Shown piece by piece: positions 6,540 to 14,668 of a DNA stretch of 63,250 nt; position 1 is the first letter of the stretch, and each line of letters begins with the position of its first letter. The notes under the pieces were generated by a model. That model did not search any database. It was not told the origin of the DNA and saw only the letters and a program-made list of their open reading frames with translations. Source of the DNA: Eubacteriales bacterium (GTDB taxonomy: Bacteria; Bacillota; Clostridia; Lachnospirales; Lachnospiraceae). The stretch covers positions 1 to 63,250 of the forward strand of contig JAUNOP010000010.1 of assembly GCA_030537135.1 (NCBI GenBank), given 5' to 3'. Position numbers and translations under genes: made by a program.

Positions 6540-8366
6540 ATGCGGAAAAATGAAGACATCATAGCTATCTATTCCCGTAAGTCTAAATTTACCGGAAAAG
6601 GTGAAAGTATCGGAAATCAGGTAGAACTATGTAAAGAATATGTTCGTGTGCATTTTGGTGATGCAGCTGTAGATAAAGTGGTCGTGTTTGAAGATGAGGG
6701 ATTTTCCGGTGGTAATCTGAATCGTCCGGACTTCAAGAAAATGATGGATGCTGCCAAGAAACGAAAGTTTAAGGCTATCATCGTTTATCGTCTTGACCGT
6801 ATCAGCCGTAATATCAGTGACTTTGCCAGTCTGATTGAGGAACTGGCTCGTCTGGATATTTCTTTTGTTTCTATTAAAGAGCAGTTCGATACAAGCACTC
6901 CTATGGGACGAGCTATGATGTATATCGCATCTGTTTTCTCACAGTTGGAGCGTGAAACCATTGCAGAGCGTATCCGTGACAATATGCATGAACTGGCAAA
7001 GACCGGTCGTTGGCTTGGTGGTACAACGCCTACTGGCTATGCTTCCGAAGCAGTCAAGAGCATTACTATTGATGGAAAGTCTAAGAAAGCTTGCAAGCTG
7101 AAATTGATTCCTGAAGAAGCTGATATTGTCCGTCTGATTTATGACTTATATATAGAAACGGACTCTCTGACATTGACGGAAGCGGCTTTGATAAAACAAA
7201 GAATTAAAACGAAGAACAATAATTACTTTACCCGTTTTTCCATCAAAGCTATTTTGCAGAATCCGGTTTATATGATTGCGGATGAAGATGCTTATAATTA
7301 CTTCATTCAGAACGACACAGACTTGTTCTCAGAGAAAGATGCGTTTGATAACAAGCATGGTATTATGGCCTACAATCGTACCGATCAGGAAAAAGGCAGA
7401 GCCACAAAGTATCTGCCTGCAAGCGAATGGATTGTATCTGTTGGCAAGCATCCGGGTTTGATTCCGGGCAAAGTATGGGGGCAGATACAAGAGTCTCTGG
7501 AACGCAATAAGTCCAAGTCTTTCAGAAAGCCACGCAGTAATGAAGCGCTTTTGACCGGATTGCTATTCTGTAGTTGTGGTGAACGTATGTATCCGAAAAT
7601 GAGCAAACGCAAAACTGCAGATGACAAGGTTATTTACACCTATGTCTGCAAGATGAAGGAACGCAGTCAGAGATCTGTATGCAACAGTAAGAATGCCAAC
7701 GGCAATACATTGGATATGGCTGTAGTCGAGCAGATTAAAATGCTTGCAGAGGACAAAGATACCTTCATTGCACAGTTGGAACAGAGCCGTAGATTCTATA
7801 CCGGCAATCGCATGGATTACGAACAGCGACTGGATGATATGCGAAAAGAAAAGGCAGAGACAGAGAAGAAAATCAATTCTCTGGTGGACTCCCTTGTAGA
7901 TATGGGAGACAGTCCTGCTAAGGCTCATGTAACCAAACGAATTGAACAGTTGAATGGAGAATACCAGTCTCTTGAACAGCGTATTCAGGAACTGGAAGGT
8001 CTGACTTCACAGCACGCTCTTAGTGATGTTGAGTTTGATCTGTTGCGTCAGTTGCTGACCATCTTCAAGGACGGCATTGACGAAATGACTGTTGAACAGA
8101 AACGTGCTGCTATTCGCACCATCGTGCGTAAGGTGGTTTGGGATGGTGTCAATGCCCATGTCATTCTGTTTGGTGTCAGGGATGATGAAATCGAGTATCC
8201 GGAAATAGCTGCCGTAGCATCTGGTAATACTGAGGACGATGACGAAACAGAGGAATTGGTGGACTTCTCCGACGTAGATTATGACGACGATATGGAGGAT
8301 GACCGCCTGGGAAAAACTGAACCCCTCAGTGCATCAAAAACGCATTGGGGGGAGGATAGCAAATGA
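6540..8366 (+). CDS. large serine recombinase, candidate sigK-element excisionase/integrase
   Basis: A 608-residue enzyme. The resolvase-type catalytic domain (about 1-150) has IAIYSRKS with the nucleophile serine near residue 12 and YRLDRISRN. A recombinase domain follows (to about 310), then a zinc ribbon with cysteine pairs (FCSCGE near 345 and later CKM/VCN), a coiled coil (about 405-475) and an acidic C-terminus. This is the architecture of phage integrases, TnpX and SpoIVCA. RBS AAGGAGG precedes the ATG. The stop codon TGA (8364-8366) is part of the AATGA junction core, so the gene ends exactly at the element boundary. By analogy it should cut there and rebuild sigK. Confidence 0.92.
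   Translation: MRKNEDIIAIYSRKSKFTGKGESIGNQVELCKEYVRVHFGDAAVDKVVVFEDEGFSGGNLNRPDFKKMMDAAKKRKFKAIIVYRLDRISRNISDFASLIEELARLDISFVSIKEQFDTSTPMGRAMMYIASVFSQLERETIAERIRDNMHELAKTGRWLGGTTPTGYASEAVKSITIDGKSKKACKLKLIPEEADIVRLIYDLYIETDSLTLTEAALIKQRIKTKNNNYFTRFSIKAILQNPVYMIADEDAYNYFIQNDTDLFSEKDAFDNKHGIMAYNRTDQEKGRATKYLPASEWIVSVGKHPGLIPGKVWGQIQESLERNKSKSFRKPRSNEALLTGLLFCSCGERMYPKMSKRKTADDKVIYTYVCKMKERSQRSVCNSKNANGNTLDMAVVEQIKMLAEDKDTFIAQLEQSRRFYTGNRMDYEQRLDDMRKEKAETEKKINSLVDSLVDMGDSPAKAHVTKRIEQLNGEYQSLEQRIQELEGLTSQHALSDVEFDLLRQLLTIFKDGIDEMTVEQKRAAIRTIVRKVVWDGVNAHVILFGVRDDEIEYPEIAAVASGNTEDDDETEELVDFSDVDYDDDMEDDRLGKTEPLSASKTHWGEDSK
8362..8366. other. attachment-site core AATGA at the sigK/element junction
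   Basis: AATGA lies where recombinase sequence gives way to sigK codons (GCA AAT GAA ATT CTC ATG CAT, encoding A-N-E-I-L-M-H). From memory, the B. subtilis skin crossover core is the same five bases at the equivalent Asn-Glu codons. The partner site should lie at the other end, left of the window. The exact crossover dinucleotide cannot be told from one junction. Confidence 0.7.
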
Positions 8367-8730
8367 AATTCTCATGCATATCCGCTCCAGGAGAAAATAC
8401 AGCCGTGAGGTGAGCCTGTATGAACCCATTGGAATGGATAAAGAGGGAAATGAAATCAATCTCCTGGATATCATCGAAGCTCCTCTGATTGATGTTGTAG
8501 AGGATTATTCTGTACGTCAGGAAATTAAAAAGCTGCGCAGCCTCTTAAAGGAGCTTCCTGCCAGAGAGCTGCAGGTATTGACCATGCGGTACGGCCTGTG
8601 CGGGCATGAAGAGATGACGCAGAGGGAGATTGCTCATAAGCTGGGCATCAGTCGTTCCTATGTGTCAAGAATTGAAAAAAGTGCGCTCCAAAAGCTGGGC
8701 ACACTTTTTCTAAAGGCAAGTCACAGATAA
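8362..8730 (+). CDS. sigK: sigK 3' half (sporulation sigma-K, interrupted gene)
   Basis: The 122 codons from AAT at 8362 match the second half of sigma-K: NEILMHIR at the end of region 2, linker EVSLYEPIGMDKEGNEINLL, then regions 3-4 with TMRYGLCGHEEMTQREIAHK and the helix-turn-helix LGISRSYVSRIE. Region 2.1-2.4 for core and -10 binding is missing. DKEGNEI and SRSYVSRIEK point to sigma-K rather than sigma-E. No proper start or RBS belongs to it, so it is silent unless the element is removed. Sigma-K directs late mother-cell gene expression for coat and cortex. Confidence 0.88.
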   Translation, partial: NEILMHIRSRRKYSREVSLYEPIGMDKEGNEINLLDIIEAPLIDVVEDYSVRQEIKKLRSLLKELPARELQVLTMRYGLCGHEEMTQREIAHKLGISRSYVSRIEKSALQKLGTLFLKASHR

Positions 8731-8748
8731 AGAGCAGGAGAAAGTCTC

Positions 8749-9972
8749 CTACTCCTGCCTCCTCAAAATATCGTATTTCTTCACCGGGATTCCCAGATTC
8801 ACATAGAGAACCTCCTTTGGATGGGGCGCGCTCTCCCTGCCCTCCCCTTCCTCTGTAAAAATTCCAAGGACGCGCACCTTCTCATTGGTTCCGTCCGGCT
8901 TCATCACCTCAATGGTCTCTCCCACAGAGAATTTGTTTCTCTGAGTGATTCTGGCATATCCCCTGCTGTCTGTGTCTTCAATATATCCCAGGTACGTATA
9001 TTCCTTCACATAGGTATTGTTGTCATAAATCTGCGCGTCTGCATCTGGCTTTCCATAGAAAAATCCAGTGGTAAATTTCCGATAAGTGCAGCCGACAATC
9101 TGCTCCTGATACCAGGACATGTTCTCCTGGTATTTCTTGGGACTTTCCAGATAATCGTCAATGGCCTTTCTGTAGGTACGGGCAACCGTAGCCACATAGA
9201 GGGCTGTCTTCATTCTCCCTTCGATTTTCAGGCTGTCAATTCCTGCGTCAAATATATCGTCCAGATGCTCCACCATACAGAGGTCTCTGGAATTAAAAAT
9301 ATAGGTTCCTCTCTCATTTTCATAGAGGGGCATATACTCTCCAGGGCGCGTCTCCTCAACAATTGCATATTTCCATCTGCAAGGATGCGTGCAGGCTCCC
9401 TGGTTGGCGTCCCTTCCCACCAGATAATTGCTCAGAAGGCATCTTCCAGAATAGGAAATACACATAGCTCCATGAACAAAGGCTTCTATTTCCATGTCCT
9501 CTGGAATATGCTCCCGAATTTCCTTGATTTCTTTCAGAGAAAGCTCTCTTGCAGCCACCACACGCTTTGCACCCAGCCTGTGCCAGAACAGATAGGTTGC
9601 ATAATTCGTGTTATTGGCCTGCGTGCTGATGTGGCGTTCAATTTCAGGACAGATTTCTGCTGCATAGGTAAAGATTCCAGGGTCAGCGATAATCAATGCA
9701 TCTGGCTGAAGTTCCCCAAGCTCTCTCAAATATTCCTTTACACCCTCCAGGTCATAATTATGGGCAAGAATATTGACTGTCACATAGACCTTCACTCCAC
9801 ATGCATGAGCAAAAGCAATCCCTTCCTCCATATCTGCTCTGGAGAAATTTTTTGCTTTGGCTCTAAGACCAAAGGCGTCTCCTCCAATATACACGGCGTC
9901 TGCCCCAAAAATTACCGCTATCTTAAGAACCTCAAGACTTCCTGCCGGAACTAATAATTCTGGTTTTCTCAT
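8749..9972 (-). CDS. U32 family protein, TrhP-like tRNA hydroxylation factor
   Basis: A 407-residue protein of the peptidase U32 family, with LLVPAGSLEVLKIAVIFGAD and YIGGDAFGLRAKAKNFS at the start and a cysteine-rich region (CISYSGRCLLSNYLVGRD, then GACTHPCRWKY) near residues 169-200. Despite the name, the best-studied relatives act in nucleic-acid hydroxylation: RlhA on 23S rRNA and TrhP on uridine 34 of tRNA. B. subtilis has trhP genes (yrrN/yrrO) next to trmR, and a TrmR-like gene lies 4 bp upstream here, so 5-hydroxyuridine formation at tRNA wobble position 34 is the best guess. The beta-barrel C-terminal domain (about 320-407) is present. Confidence 0.85.
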   Translation of the reverse strand: MRKPELLVPAGSLEVLKIAVIFGADAVYIGGDAFGLRAKAKNFSRADMEEGIAFAHACGVKVYVTVNILAHNYDLEGVKEYLRELGELQPDALIIADPGIFTYAAEICPEIERHISTQANNTNYATYLFWHRLGAKRVVAARELSLKEIKEIREHIPEDMEIEAFVHGAMCISYSGRCLLSNYLVGRDANQGACTHPCRWKYAIVEETRPGEYMPLYENERGTYIFNSRDLCMVEHLDDIFDAGIDSLKIEGRMKTALYVATVARTYRKAIDDYLESPKKYQENMSWYQEQIVGCTYRKFTTGFFYGKPDADAQIYDNNTYVKEYTYLGYIEDTDSRGYARITQRNKFSVGETIEVMKPDGTNEKVRVLGIFTEEGEGRESAPHPKEVLYVNLGIPVKKYDILRRQE

Positions 9973-9976
9973 TATT

Positions 9977-10621
9977 TTACTCCTGTTTCACACTGACTGT
10001 CACCCCATCGCCAAGGGGAAGAACCGATGTGACAAGCTGGGGATGATGCGTCAGCTCATAAAGGTATTCTCTCATTCGTTTGTAAATTGTCCGGTTTCGC
10101 CGCTCTACCAGATAATGGGATTCAATCAAATCACCCTCCTGGAGAACATTGTCAGAAACCAAAACAGCTCCCGGCTTCATAAGCCGCAAGACGTCTGGCA
10201 GCCAGTGGATATACTGCCCTTTGGCAGCATCCATAAAAATCATGTCAAACGGCTCCTCAAGGCTTTTCAGAATTTCTCCTGCATCTCCACAGAGAAGAGT
10301 GATGCTTTCCTCTCTGCCCGCTTTTTGGAAATTTTCCCTTGCCAGAGGAATCCTCTTTTCATAGTTTTCAATTGTGGTAATCTGAAGCTCCTCTGGTCCG
10401 TACTCACACATGAGAAGAGCAGAAAAACCCACGGCAGTCCCGACCTCCAGAATTCTCTGAGGGCGCTTCAGGGCAAGCAGCAACTTTAAGAAAGCCTGCA
10501 TTTCCCTGCGGATAATGGGCACTCTGTTTTTCAGAGCATTCTGCTCCAGCTCTTCCAGAAAAGGCGTATTTCCCTGAACCAGAGAATTCAGATATGTGCG
10601 CATGCGTTCTTCTACTATCAC
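9977..10621 (-). CDS. trmR: SAM-dependent O-methyltransferase, TrmR-like
   Basis: A 214-residue class I methyltransferase of the catechol-O-methyltransferase-like family. Motif I is ILEVGTAVGFSALLM (about 59-73), followed by the acidic TTIENYEK and the metal-binding FDMIFMDAAKGQYIHWL. In B. subtilis the homologue YrrM (TrmR) methylates 5-hydroxyuridine 34 to 5-methoxyuridine, with S-adenosylmethionine and Mg2+. Its neighbour, the TrhP-like U32 protein, would make the substrate. The ATG overlaps the stop of the MltG-like gene upstream, so translation is coupled. A small-molecule methyltransferase is the alternative. Confidence 0.8.
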   Translation of the reverse strand: MIVEERMRTYLNSLVQGNTPFLEELEQNALKNRVPIIRREMQAFLKLLLALKRPQRILEVGTAVGFSALLMCEYGPEELQITTIENYEKRIPLARENFQKAGREESITLLCGDAGEILKSLEEPFDMIFMDAAKGQYIHWLPDVLRLMKPGAVLVSDNVLQEGDLIESHYLVERRNRTIYKRMREYLYELTHHPQLVTSVLPLGDGVTVSVKQE

Positions 10622-11007
10622 GAGCCGCCCTCTTCCTCCTCTGTCTGTGAAAGAATCTCCATAATCCGGGTCGGAGTATAGGCTGTACTCAAAATATAGG
10701 TTCCTGCCTTGAGCTTTCCCTTGTACAAAGAAAGCTGTTCCTGCGCCCAGAACACCTTGGCGTCCTCGACCAGTCCCTTATTTTCCAGAATTTTGCCAAT
10801 CTGATACACAGAAGAGCCTTCCTTAATCACCACAGTAACCTCCTGCCCCTCTCCAGGACTCATGGCATGCTGATTAAAAATATCATAGCCAAAGCTGTAC
10901 GAGGATTTGGCAAACCAGATAACTGCAAAAACCACACATACATAGCAGAGAATACGGAAGGTTCCTCCTGCCAGAGCCAGACCAATGCGTTCCTTAATAT
11001 GTCCCAT
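10618..11007 (-). CDS. short MltG-like membrane protein without catalytic domain
   Basis: A 129-residue protein: one N-terminal transmembrane helix (about 15-35) and a LysM-like domain (IKEGSSVYQIGKILENKGLV, then KAGTYILSTAYTPTRIMEIL). This corresponds to the N-terminal third of MltG/YceG endolytic murein transglycosylases, which are normally above 330 residues; the catalytic YceG domain with its glutamate is absent. The position next to trmR matches mltG (yrrL) in B. subtilis. The gene shows no frameshift, so it is probably a reduced but stable form. It may bind glycan without cutting it. Confidence 0.7.
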   Translation of the reverse strand: MGHIKERIGLALAGGTFRILCYVCVVFAVIWFAKSSYSFGYDIFNQHAMSPGEGQEVTVVIKEGSSVYQIGKILENKGLVEDAKVFWAQEQLSLYKGKLKAGTYILSTAYTPTRIMEILSQTEEEEGGS

Positions 11008-11019
11008 ACTCTTACTCCT

Positions 11020-11358
11020 TTAAATCTCCGGGATATGCATATCCATTCCTTCTGTTACATCCAGACAAATCTTCTGAATCAGCTTGCACAGAGCCAGCTC
11101 TGCATCCAGATAAGCGTTGACATCCTCCATCTGGCGCATATCTGCCGATTCCTTTGCCAAATGCTCTGTGTCCTGGAATAAATTGGCGCGCGGCATGTCG
11201 TTCTGAAGCTGAAAGGTTTTGGAGCGGAACTGATCTACTCTTGCCATAAGCTCCGGATTCTTCATAAGTTTTTCCTCACGCTGCTTGTACTCCTTATAGA
11301 TGCTGCTCCTCTGGATTGCTGCAATCAGATTTCTCGTGTTTCTCTCTATTGTATCCAT
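11020..11358 (-). CDS. YlbF/YmcA-family protein
   Basis: A 112-residue all-helical protein with the YlbF-like pattern: NTRNLIAAIQRSSIYKEYKQ, then FRSKTFQLQND and a hydrophobic C-terminal helix. In B. subtilis YlbF, YmcA and YaaT form a complex that guides RNase Y and affects competence and sporulation. Here it sits 6 bp downstream of RNase J, which links it to mRNA decay. The helices give a strongly heptad-like pattern. Confidence 0.8.
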   Translation of the reverse strand: MDTIERNTRNLIAAIQRSSIYKEYKQREEKLMKNPELMARVDQFRSKTFQLQNDMPRANLFQDTEHLAKESADMRQMEDVNAYLDAELALCKLIQKICLDVTEGMDMHIPEI

Positions 11359-11364
11359 TCCTTT

Positions 11365-13215
11365 TTAAGCCTCCATAATGATAGGAAGAATCATTGGATT
11401 TCTCTTTGTACGCTTCCAGATAAACTCTCCAAGCGAATCCTTTACTACTGTCTTGAGTTTGCCCCAGTCTGTAATTCTTCTGTCCAGACAGGACTGCAAA
11501 GCCTCCTCCACGATTTGCCGCGCCTCTCCCAGCAAATCCTCTGATTCTCTCACATAGACAAAGCCTCTGGAAACAATATCCGGTCCTGAGAGAATAACAT
11601 TGCTGTGACGCTCCAGAGTCATGACTATAATCATAATTCCATCCTCTGCCAGATGCTGGCGATCCCGAAGGACAATGTTTCCAACGTCTCCCACTCCCAA
11701 GCCGTCTACCAGAATTCCGCCTGTGTGTACCTTTCCTGTGACCTTGGCTTCCTGGTCTCCAAACTCCAAAACATCTCCTGATGAGAGAATGAAAATCCGT
11801 TCCTTTGGAATTCCAAGCTCCTCAGCCAGACAGGACTGCGCAACCAAATGGCGGTATTCTCCATGAACCGGAATCGCATACTGCGGTTTTACCAGAGAAT
11901 AAATCAGCTTCAGTTCCTCCTGACAGGCATGTCCCGATACATGAGCGTCCTGAAAAATCACCTTGGCTCCCTTCTGGCACAGCTCATTGATCACCTTTGA
12001 CACAGCCTTCTCATTTCCTGGAATCGGGTTGGAGCTGAAAATAATCGTATCATTCGGCTTGATAGTAATCTTTTTGTGGATATTGGCGGCCATACGGGAC
12101 AGAGCAGCCATAGACTCTCCCTGACTTCCTGTTGTGATCAGAACCATCTGCTCATCTGGATAGTTCTTTACCTGGTCAATGTCAATGAGGGTATTCTCAG
12201 GTATCTTGAGATAGCCAAGCTCCGCTGCTGTTGTCATGACATTCACCATGCTTCTGCCCTCCACAGCCACCTTTCTCCCAAACTTGTCTGCAGAATTAAT
12301 AATCTGCTGTACACGATCCACATTGGATGCAAAGGTTGCGATAATAATACGGGTATTTTTATGTTCACTGAACAAATTGTCAAAGACACGTCCCACGGTT
12401 CTCTCTGACATGGTAAAGCCCTTTCGCTCTGCATTGGTGCTGTCCGCCATCAGCGCAAGAACGCCCTTCTTTCCAATCTCTGCAAAACGCTGAAGGTCTA
12501 TGGCGTCTCCAAATACAGGAGTATAATCAACCTTAAAGTCTCCGGTATGCACGACAATTCCCGCCGGTGAATAGATAGCCAGAGCAGAGGCGTCCTGAAT
12601 GCTGTGGTTTGTCTTAATAAATTCCACTGCAAAATCTCCGAGATTAATCACCTGTCCGTGGCGCACCTCTTTGAGCTTTGTAGTTTTCACCAGATTATGC
12701 TCCTTAAGCTTGTTGGTAATCAGGCCAATGGTAAGCTTTGTTGAATAAATCGGAACATTGACCTCCTTGAGTACATAGGGAAGCGCCCCGATATGATCCT
12801 CATGTCCGTGGGTGATAACAAAGCCCTTGACCTTTGAGATATTCTCCTTCAAATATGAGACGTCCGGAATGACAAGATCGATTCCAAGCATATCGTCCTC
12901 TGGAAAAGCCAGACCGCAGTCCACAACCACAATGCTTTCTTCATATTCAAAGGCTGTGATATTCATACCAATCTGCTCAAGTCCTCCAAGAGGGATAATT
13001 TTAAGTCCGCTCGAATTTTTCTTGACTTTTTTCCTCTGTACGCTCACAGAAGGCGGAAGGGATTCCCGAAAGCCATTCTGTGTCTTTCTTGTAAAATTTC
13101 TGTTGTTATGCCTTTGATAAGGCTTTTTCTTCTGGAAGCCGCCATCCATGTCCGGCCCTCCTGTGTCTGTACCTCCTGTGTTTTCCCAATTTTCGTTGTT
13201 GTAGTCTCTCTTCAA
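11365..13215 (-). CDS. rnj: ribonuclease J
   Basis: A 616-residue metallo-beta-lactamase/beta-CASP ribonuclease. The zinc motif HGHEDHIGALPYVL is near residue 140, followed by HTGDFKVDYTP, MADSTNAERKGFT and the beta-CASP signature region with IPVHGEYRH. RNase J is the 5'-3' exonuclease and endonuclease of Firmicutes mRNA turnover. It is about 60 residues longer than B. subtilis RNJA because of a basic, Asn/Gly-rich N-terminal tail, possibly an RNA-binding or degradosome extension. The start is TTG at 13215, supported by GGAGGTG seven bases upstream. Confidence 0.93.
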   Translation of the reverse strand: MKRDYNNENWENTGGTDTGGPDMDGGFQKKKPYQRHNNRNFTRKTQNGFRESLPPSVSVQRKKVKKNSSGLKIIPLGGLEQIGMNITAFEYEESIVVVDCGLAFPEDDMLGIDLVIPDVSYLKENISKVKGFVITHGHEDHIGALPYVLKEVNVPIYSTKLTIGLITNKLKEHNLVKTTKLKEVRHGQVINLGDFAVEFIKTNHSIQDASALAIYSPAGIVVHTGDFKVDYTPVFGDAIDLQRFAEIGKKGVLALMADSTNAERKGFTMSERTVGRVFDNLFSEHKNTRIIIATFASNVDRVQQIINSADKFGRKVAVEGRSMVNVMTTAAELGYLKIPENTLIDIDQVKNYPDEQMVLITTGSQGESMAALSRMAANIHKKITIKPNDTIIFSSNPIPGNEKAVSKVINELCQKGAKVIFQDAHVSGHACQEELKLIYSLVKPQYAIPVHGEYRHLVAQSCLAEELGIPKERIFILSSGDVLEFGDQEAKVTGKVHTGGILVDGLGVGDVGNIVLRDRQHLAEDGIMIIVMTLERHSNVILSGPDIVSRGFVYVRESEDLLGEARQIVEEALQSCLDRRITDWGKLKTVVKDSLGEFIWKRTKRNPMILPIIMEA

Positions 13216-13561
13216 GCTTGCACCTCCAAATTTGTGTGCAATTTATTCTCTCCTCCGCACACCATGTGCAGCTCATATTTTTTTACATAAGAAATAACCT
13301 TTTCAAGAAAGGCCTAACAAAAAATACTGACAAATGCTTTATCGCTGCTGCCTGCAAAGCGCAGCTTTTTTGTCTGCTGCCGACAGCTTCCGTCCAACGG
13401 AGAATAAATCACACCTGTTATATTTTTATTACTTTTTATTTATAAAAGTCCCTGACAAAACCCATGAGACAAAGCGTATCTGCATGCAGCGGCTCATGAG
13501 TCTTGAACTTTTATTTATCGTTATTGATATTGATATGGAAGCTCTCCTGCCAAAAGCTCCT
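13216..13561. other. 346-bp intergenic region upstream of RNase J
   Basis: No gene is seen. On the minus strand it must hold the end of the DUF1292 transcript and the RNase J promoter, but no clear -35/-10 pair stands out. A GC-rich hairpin-forming stretch (about 13345-13385, with CTGCCTGCAAAGCGCAGC) and AT-rich DNA around 13420-13445 are the only visible features. Confidence 0.4.
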
Positions 13562-13816
13562 TCAGCAAAAATCCACTTCCTCCATCATCTGCTGAAATAC
13601 CTTCCACACGATATCCAGCTCCTCTTCGTCTTCTACGAATTCATAGCACGCTTCAGGATTGCTGTCCTCTGACAGGTCCTTGAGAATATAGGCCTCTGCC
13701 TCATCTCCCTGCGAATCAGACACCAGAAGGTAGTTCACTCCTCCAATACGGGTCTGCTCCTCCACATAAAATTCCTCTGCTGTGCCGTCTTCTGCAAAAA
13801 ATGTAATTTTTTCCAT
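13562..13816 (-). CDS. DUF1292 protein (YrzB-like)
   Basis: An 84-residue acidic protein with the DUF1292 pattern: ITFFAEDGTAEEFYVEEQT, then NYLLVSDSQ and AYILKD. Relatives sit between ruvX and mltG in many Firmicutes, as here; function is unknown. The frame stays open to a TTG at 13828 (MRVI...), but ATG 13816 is the better start. It lies 12 bp from ruvX, in the same unit. Confidence 0.8.
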   Translation of the reverse strand: MEKITFFAEDGTAEEFYVEEQTRIGGVNYLLVSDSQGDEAEAYILKDLSEDSNPEACYEFVEDEEELDIVWKVFQQMMEEVDFC

Positions 13817-13828
13817 AATCACTCTCAA

Positions 13829-14263
13829 CTATACTTTATTTTTCATGGAAAGAAAATCCAAATAGCCCTGAAGAATAAATACAGCAGCCAGGGCGTCCAC
13901 ATATTCCTTTCTGTTTTCTCTGCGGACTCCCGCCTCCATCAGAGTGCGGTTCGCTTCCACAGTCGTCAGCCTCTCATCCCACATAATCACTGGAAGCTTT
14001 GTGCGCCTTACCAGCATTTCCTTAAATTCCAGTGACTTCTCTGCTCTCTCTCCAAGAGTATTATTCATGTTCTTTGGAAGTCCAAGAACAATGGCCTCTG
14101 CCTCATATTCCCTGCACAGCTCTTCAATCCGCGCCAGGGTCCGGCGCAGCTTGTTCTCTTCCTTTCTGCGTATGATTTCCAGGCCCTGCGCAGTCAGGCC
14201 AAGCGGATCGCTCACCGCCACCCCGACTGTCTTAGACCCATAATCCAATCCCAGCACTCTCAT
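13829..14263 (-). CDS. ruvX: RuvX/YqgF, Holliday-junction-resolvase-like 16S rRNA nuclease
   Basis: A 144-residue RNase H-fold protein. It has [19 protein letters not shown] at the N-terminus (catalytic aspartate), [10 protein letters not shown] in the middle and [11 protein letters not shown] near residue 97. In E. coli the homologue trims pre-16S rRNA. Its stop is next to the DUF1292 gene and its start is 2 bp from the ireB stop: the classical ireB-ruvX-DUF1292 cluster. Confidence 0.92.
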   Translation of the reverse strand: MRVLGLDYGSKTVGVAVSDPLGLTAQGLEIIRRKEENKLRRTLARIEELCREYEAEAIVLGLPKNMNNTLGERAEKSLEFKEMLVRRTKLPVIMWDERLTTVEANRTLMEAGVRRENRKEYVDALAAVFILQGYLDFLSMKNKV

Positions 14264-14264
14264 A

Positions 14265-14537
14265 TCAGCCTTCCCAGGATCTGTTCTTAATATACTCGTT
14301 CAGGAGTTCTTCTACTAGCTCATCGCGCTCTACCTTCATAATCATACTGCGCGCCCCCTTGTGGCTGGTAATATAAGTAGGATCTCCTGACATAATGTAA
14401 CCTACAATCTGATTTACCGGGTTATAGCCCTTCTCATCCATGGCAATATATACCAGGTCAAGAATCTCCTTCACATTCAGCTCCTGCTCCTGCACTGCCC
14501 TAAAATATTGTGTATTTCCAAGATTATTGTCTGCCAT
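14265..14537 (-). CDS. ireB: IreB-family regulatory phosphoprotein (UPF0297)
   Basis: A 90-residue protein with the UPF0297 signature: [32 protein letters not shown], then [16 protein letters not shown]. In Enterococcus IreB is a substrate of the kinase IreK and modulates cephalosporin tolerance; relatives lie upstream of ruvX throughout Firmicutes. First gene of the yrr-like cluster. The 131-bp gap upstream (14538-14668) is AT-rich and includes a short piece of the dispersed repeat (about 14640-14655). Confidence 0.9.
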   Translation of the reverse strand: MADNNLGNTQYFRAVQEQELNVKEILDLVYIAMDEKGYNPVNQIVGYIMSGDPTYITSHKGARSMIMKVERDELVEELLNEYIKNRSWEG

Positions 14538-14668
14538 TTTTTCTCACGTCCTTACTAATAGATTTTCTTTATTTTAATATATCCTTCAAAAAAATACAAC
14601 GGTCAATCCAGAAAATTTCCTGTATTTCAAAGTTTTTTCGTTACTGTTCACTGGCAAAGGGGATTTCT

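Larger units (their letters stand above)
1..8366 (+). mobile_element. skin-like element interrupting sigK (right part; left end outside window)
   Basis: The block holds partition genes, a RepA_N-type initiator, relaxase and dnaC remnants, tnpV and a large serine recombinase. It ends precisely where the reading frame of the 3' half of sigK begins at 8362. Elements that split sigK and are excised by a serine recombinase in the mother cell are known in Bacillus subtilis (skin) and Clostridioides difficile (skinCd). Seen here: the right junction, the intact recombinase and the degraded mobility genes. Inferred: that the 5' half of sigK lies left of position 1 and that excision restores the gene. 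Confidence 0.8.

Noticed and set aside
8281-8361. 5' part of the open frame ahead of the sigK half
   Set aside because: These 27 codons are the 3' end of the recombinase gene in another frame; sigK similarity begins only at AAT 8362.
6540-8366. Simple TnpX-type transposon at a random site
   Set aside because: The boundary falls exactly at in-frame sigK codons with AATGA, which favours a dedicated sigK site over chance insertion.
8362-8730. sigE rather than sigK
   Set aside because: DKEGNEI, TQREIA and SRSYVSRIEK match sigma-K better than sigma-E, and only sigK is known to be split by such elements.
8821-9954. 377-codon frame antisense to the U32 gene
   Set aside because: The opposite strand codes a full, recognizable U32 protein with motifs; the antisense product matches nothing and has no ribosome site.
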